Shown here piece by piece: positions 40,211 through 41,322 of a DNA stretch of 41,322 nt. Position numbers and translations under genes: made by a program. The DNA is from Thermohalobaculum sp039187815. GTDB lineage: Bacteria > Pseudomonadota > Alphaproteobacteria > Rhodobacterales > Rhodobacteraceae. How positions within the stretch are numbered: the stretch's first letter is position 1; every line of letters begins with the position of its first letter. The stretch spans positions 1 to 41,322 of the forward strand of contig JBCCZI010000023.1 of the NCBI GenBank assembly GCA_039187815.1. The letters run 5' to 3'. The notes under the pieces are model-generated. The model had not been told where the DNA came from and ran no database searches. It saw nothing but the letters and a program-made list of their open reading frames with translations.

Positions 40211-40224
40211 GCTCCTTGAGGAGC
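40211..40224 (+). promoter_or_regulatory. Hairpin enclosing the ribosome site of the ABC ATPase gene
   Basis: GCTCCT-TG-AGGAGC is a perfect palindrome whose 3' arm is the AGGAG ribosome site, 6 bp before the GTG at 40231. With a loop of only 2 bases the RNA stem would have to lose its inner pair to form. Confidence 0.3.
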
Positions 40225-40230
40225 TCAGTC

Positions 40231-41176
40231 GTGGCACAAATCGCGTATGACAGCATGCCAAAGCGCTTCGGCGCCACCGAGGTGATCCGCCAGCTCTCGC
40301 TCGACATCGCCGATGGGGAGTTCGTGGCCTATGTCGGCCCGTCCGGCTGCTGCAAGACCACCTTGCTGCGGTTGCTCTCGGGGCTCGAGGCGGTCTCGAC
40401 CGGCGCCATCCGTATCGGCGGTCGGGCGGTGACGCATCTCTCTCCTAAAGAGCGCAACCTGGCGATTGTGTTCCAGAACTATGCGCGCTATCCGCATATG
40501 ACTTTTGCCGAGAACATCGGCTTCGGCCTGCGCATGCGTGGCGCGGGTCGCGCCGAGCGGGACGAAGTGGTGCGCAGGGCGGCCAAGATGCTAGCGCTCG
40601 GCCCGCTGCTTGAGCGCAAGCCGCGGGGGTTCTCGGGCGGCCAGAGCCAGCGCGTTGCCTTGGGCCGCGCGTTTGTGCGCGATCCGGATGCCTTTCTGAC
40701 GGACGAGCCGCGGTCGAACCTCGACGCGCAGCTCCGCGGCCTGATGCGCATCGAGATCGGCGCGCTGCCGAGGCGCTTCGGCCCGATGACCATCTTGGTG
40801 ACCCACGACCAGATCGAGGCCATGACCAGGGCGGACCGGATCGTCGTGCTGAACGATGGCGCAATCCAGCAGACGGGCACGCCGGACACGCTCTATGACC
40901 GCCTGGCGAATCGCTTTCTGGCAGGCTTCATCGGAGCGCCGGCGATGAACTTTTTTGCCGGTACGCCGCGGCGATGGCAGGGCCGAGGTGGCGGGTGCGG
41001 CGCTGCCCGATGCTTTGGCCGGGGCGGGCGAGATCGGAGTGCGTCCCCAGCACATGAGCCTGGACGGCGAAGCGGACGTCCAGATCGCCTGGGAAGCCGA
41101 GGTGGTGATGCTCGAGCCGCTGGACGGTGAAACGCTGATGCATGTCGAGGCGGACGGCCAACGGGTGCGTCTGCGC
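40231..41176 (+). pseudogene. Decayed ABC transporter ATP-binding gene (UgpC/MalK type)
   Basis: The GTG at 40231 begins a sugar-type importer ATPase that is recognisable but altered: Walker A is GPSGCCKTT (Cys for the conserved Gly), the signature is FSGGQSQR instead of LSGGQRQR, Walker B is FLTDEPRSNLD, and YALYPHMT has become YARYPHMT. After AGFIGAPAMNFF (about 40,950) the frame is lost; the C-terminal TOBE-like part continues in another frame (GRAEVAGAALPDALAGAGEI, then VRPQHMSLDG, ETLMHVEADGQRVRLR) up to about 41176. There it runs into IS630-type sequence. No permease or receptor gene is present before it. It probably once served a permease lost or split by the insertion. Confidence 0.75.
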
Positions 41177-41322
41177 CATTCGAGCGTTTCCCGATCAGTC
41201 TGGCTCGTACCCGCAGGCGGTGAAGTGGTTTGCGCATTCGCCGGGGCCGAAGACGTCGGTGAGCTTTCCGATCCTGTCCCAGAGTCCCTCGACGGTTTGT
41301 TCGGCGGCCTTGCGCAGGAGGG
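41177..41322 (-). mobile_element. IS630-family element, one end (continues beyond window)
   Basis: The last ~145 bp no longer fit the ABC ATPase and carry, on the minus strand, the C-terminus of an IS630-type transposase. The exact end of the element lies roughly at 41177-41194, between the last ATPase codon and the transposase stop; I could not identify the terminal inverted repeat or TA duplication with certainty. Confidence 0.7.
41195..41320 (-). CDS. IS630 family transposase, C-terminal 41 residues
   Basis: Reading from the window edge, the minus strand encodes LLRKAAEQTVEGLWDRIGKL followed by TDVFGPGECANHFTACGYEP and a final Asp, then TGA at 41197-41195. The ECANxFxxCGYEP ending is the usual C-terminus of IS630 DDE transposases in alphaproteobacteria. 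The catalytic domain lies outside the window. Too short to appear as a full ORF. Upstream neighbour is the ABC ATPase remnant, which it appears to interrupt. Confidence 0.8.
   Translation of the reverse strand, partial: LLRKAAEQTVEGLWDRIGKLTDVFGPGECANHFTACGYEPD

Noticed and set aside
39829..40230. In-frame extension upstream of the ABC ATPase
   Set aside because: Lies within the MttB gene in another frame; ribosome site and similarity begin at the GTG at 40231.
1..41322. tRNA, rRNA, CRISPR array or prophage genes
   Set aside because: Looked for cloverleaf-like stretches, regularly spaced direct repeats and phage structural genes; none seen. Non-coding gaps are all under 300 bp.

Overview
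The window is a gene-dense, high-GC stretch of a bacterial chromosome. The gene families point to an alphaproteobacterium, possibly Rhodobacterales-like: a DksA with a single zinc-finger cysteine, a DUF2927 lipoprotein, a DUF1045 protein in a C-P lyase locus, DctP- and TctC-type solute receptors, and RTX/DUF4214 proteins. No 16S or other rRNA gene is present, so the order is an inference. I saw no tRNA gene, CRISPR array or prophage. The only clear mobile DNA is the end of an IS630-type transposase gene at the right edge.

Left part (1-11,235) is mixed. It holds the end of a sterol desaturase/fatty-acid hydroxylase gene overlapped by an acyltransferase-3 gene, an orphan TRAP solute receptor, ettA, a secreted RTX protein with a zincin-like domain and a C-terminal DUF4214, a small protein with an AbrB-like N-terminus, a class III sirtuin (cobB), rpmB, a second DUF4214 protein, two SDR enzymes and a class II aldolase.

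The 11,385-16,791 block is a compact signalling module: an Hpt protein, a response regulator fused to a PP2C phosphatase, an RsbW-type HATPase and a large hybrid histidine kinase. It reads as a multistep phosphorelay feeding a partner switch. The Hpt and phosphatase genes are convergent and overlap by 124 bp.

The 16,805-25,561 block is a carbon-phosphorus lyase locus. On one side are phnF and a pterin-4a-carbinolamine dehydratase gene. Facing them are phnG-phnH-phnI-HAD phosphatase-phnJ-phnK-phnL-phnN, almost all joined by 1-4 bp overlaps. A DUF1045 2H-phosphoesterase gene and phnM follow. There is no phnP and no phnCDE in the window. The HAD gene lies between phnI and phnJ.

The 25,566-33,265 block holds an M48 protease with a DUF6653-like membrane protein, a VOC dioxygenase-like protein, an orphan TctC/Bug receptor, and a co-directional set: MoxR ATPase, GNAT, DUF2927 lipoprotein, a 58-residue membrane peptide, a CoxE-type VWA protein and a DUF4112 protein. 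A 92-bp element with nested inverted repeats lies between the peptide and VWA genes. dksA is divergent from moxR.

The 33,951-40,157 block looks like methylated-compound catabolism: a selenium-binding-protein/methanethiol-oxidase homologue with a histidine-containing membrane protein, an FAD oxidoreductase with a cupin, and a divergent TetR regulator with a non-pyrrolysine MttB-family methyltransferase. After it comes a decaying sugar-type ABC ATPase gene (frameshifted, with altered Walker and signature motifs) that runs into the IS630-type transposase at the window end.
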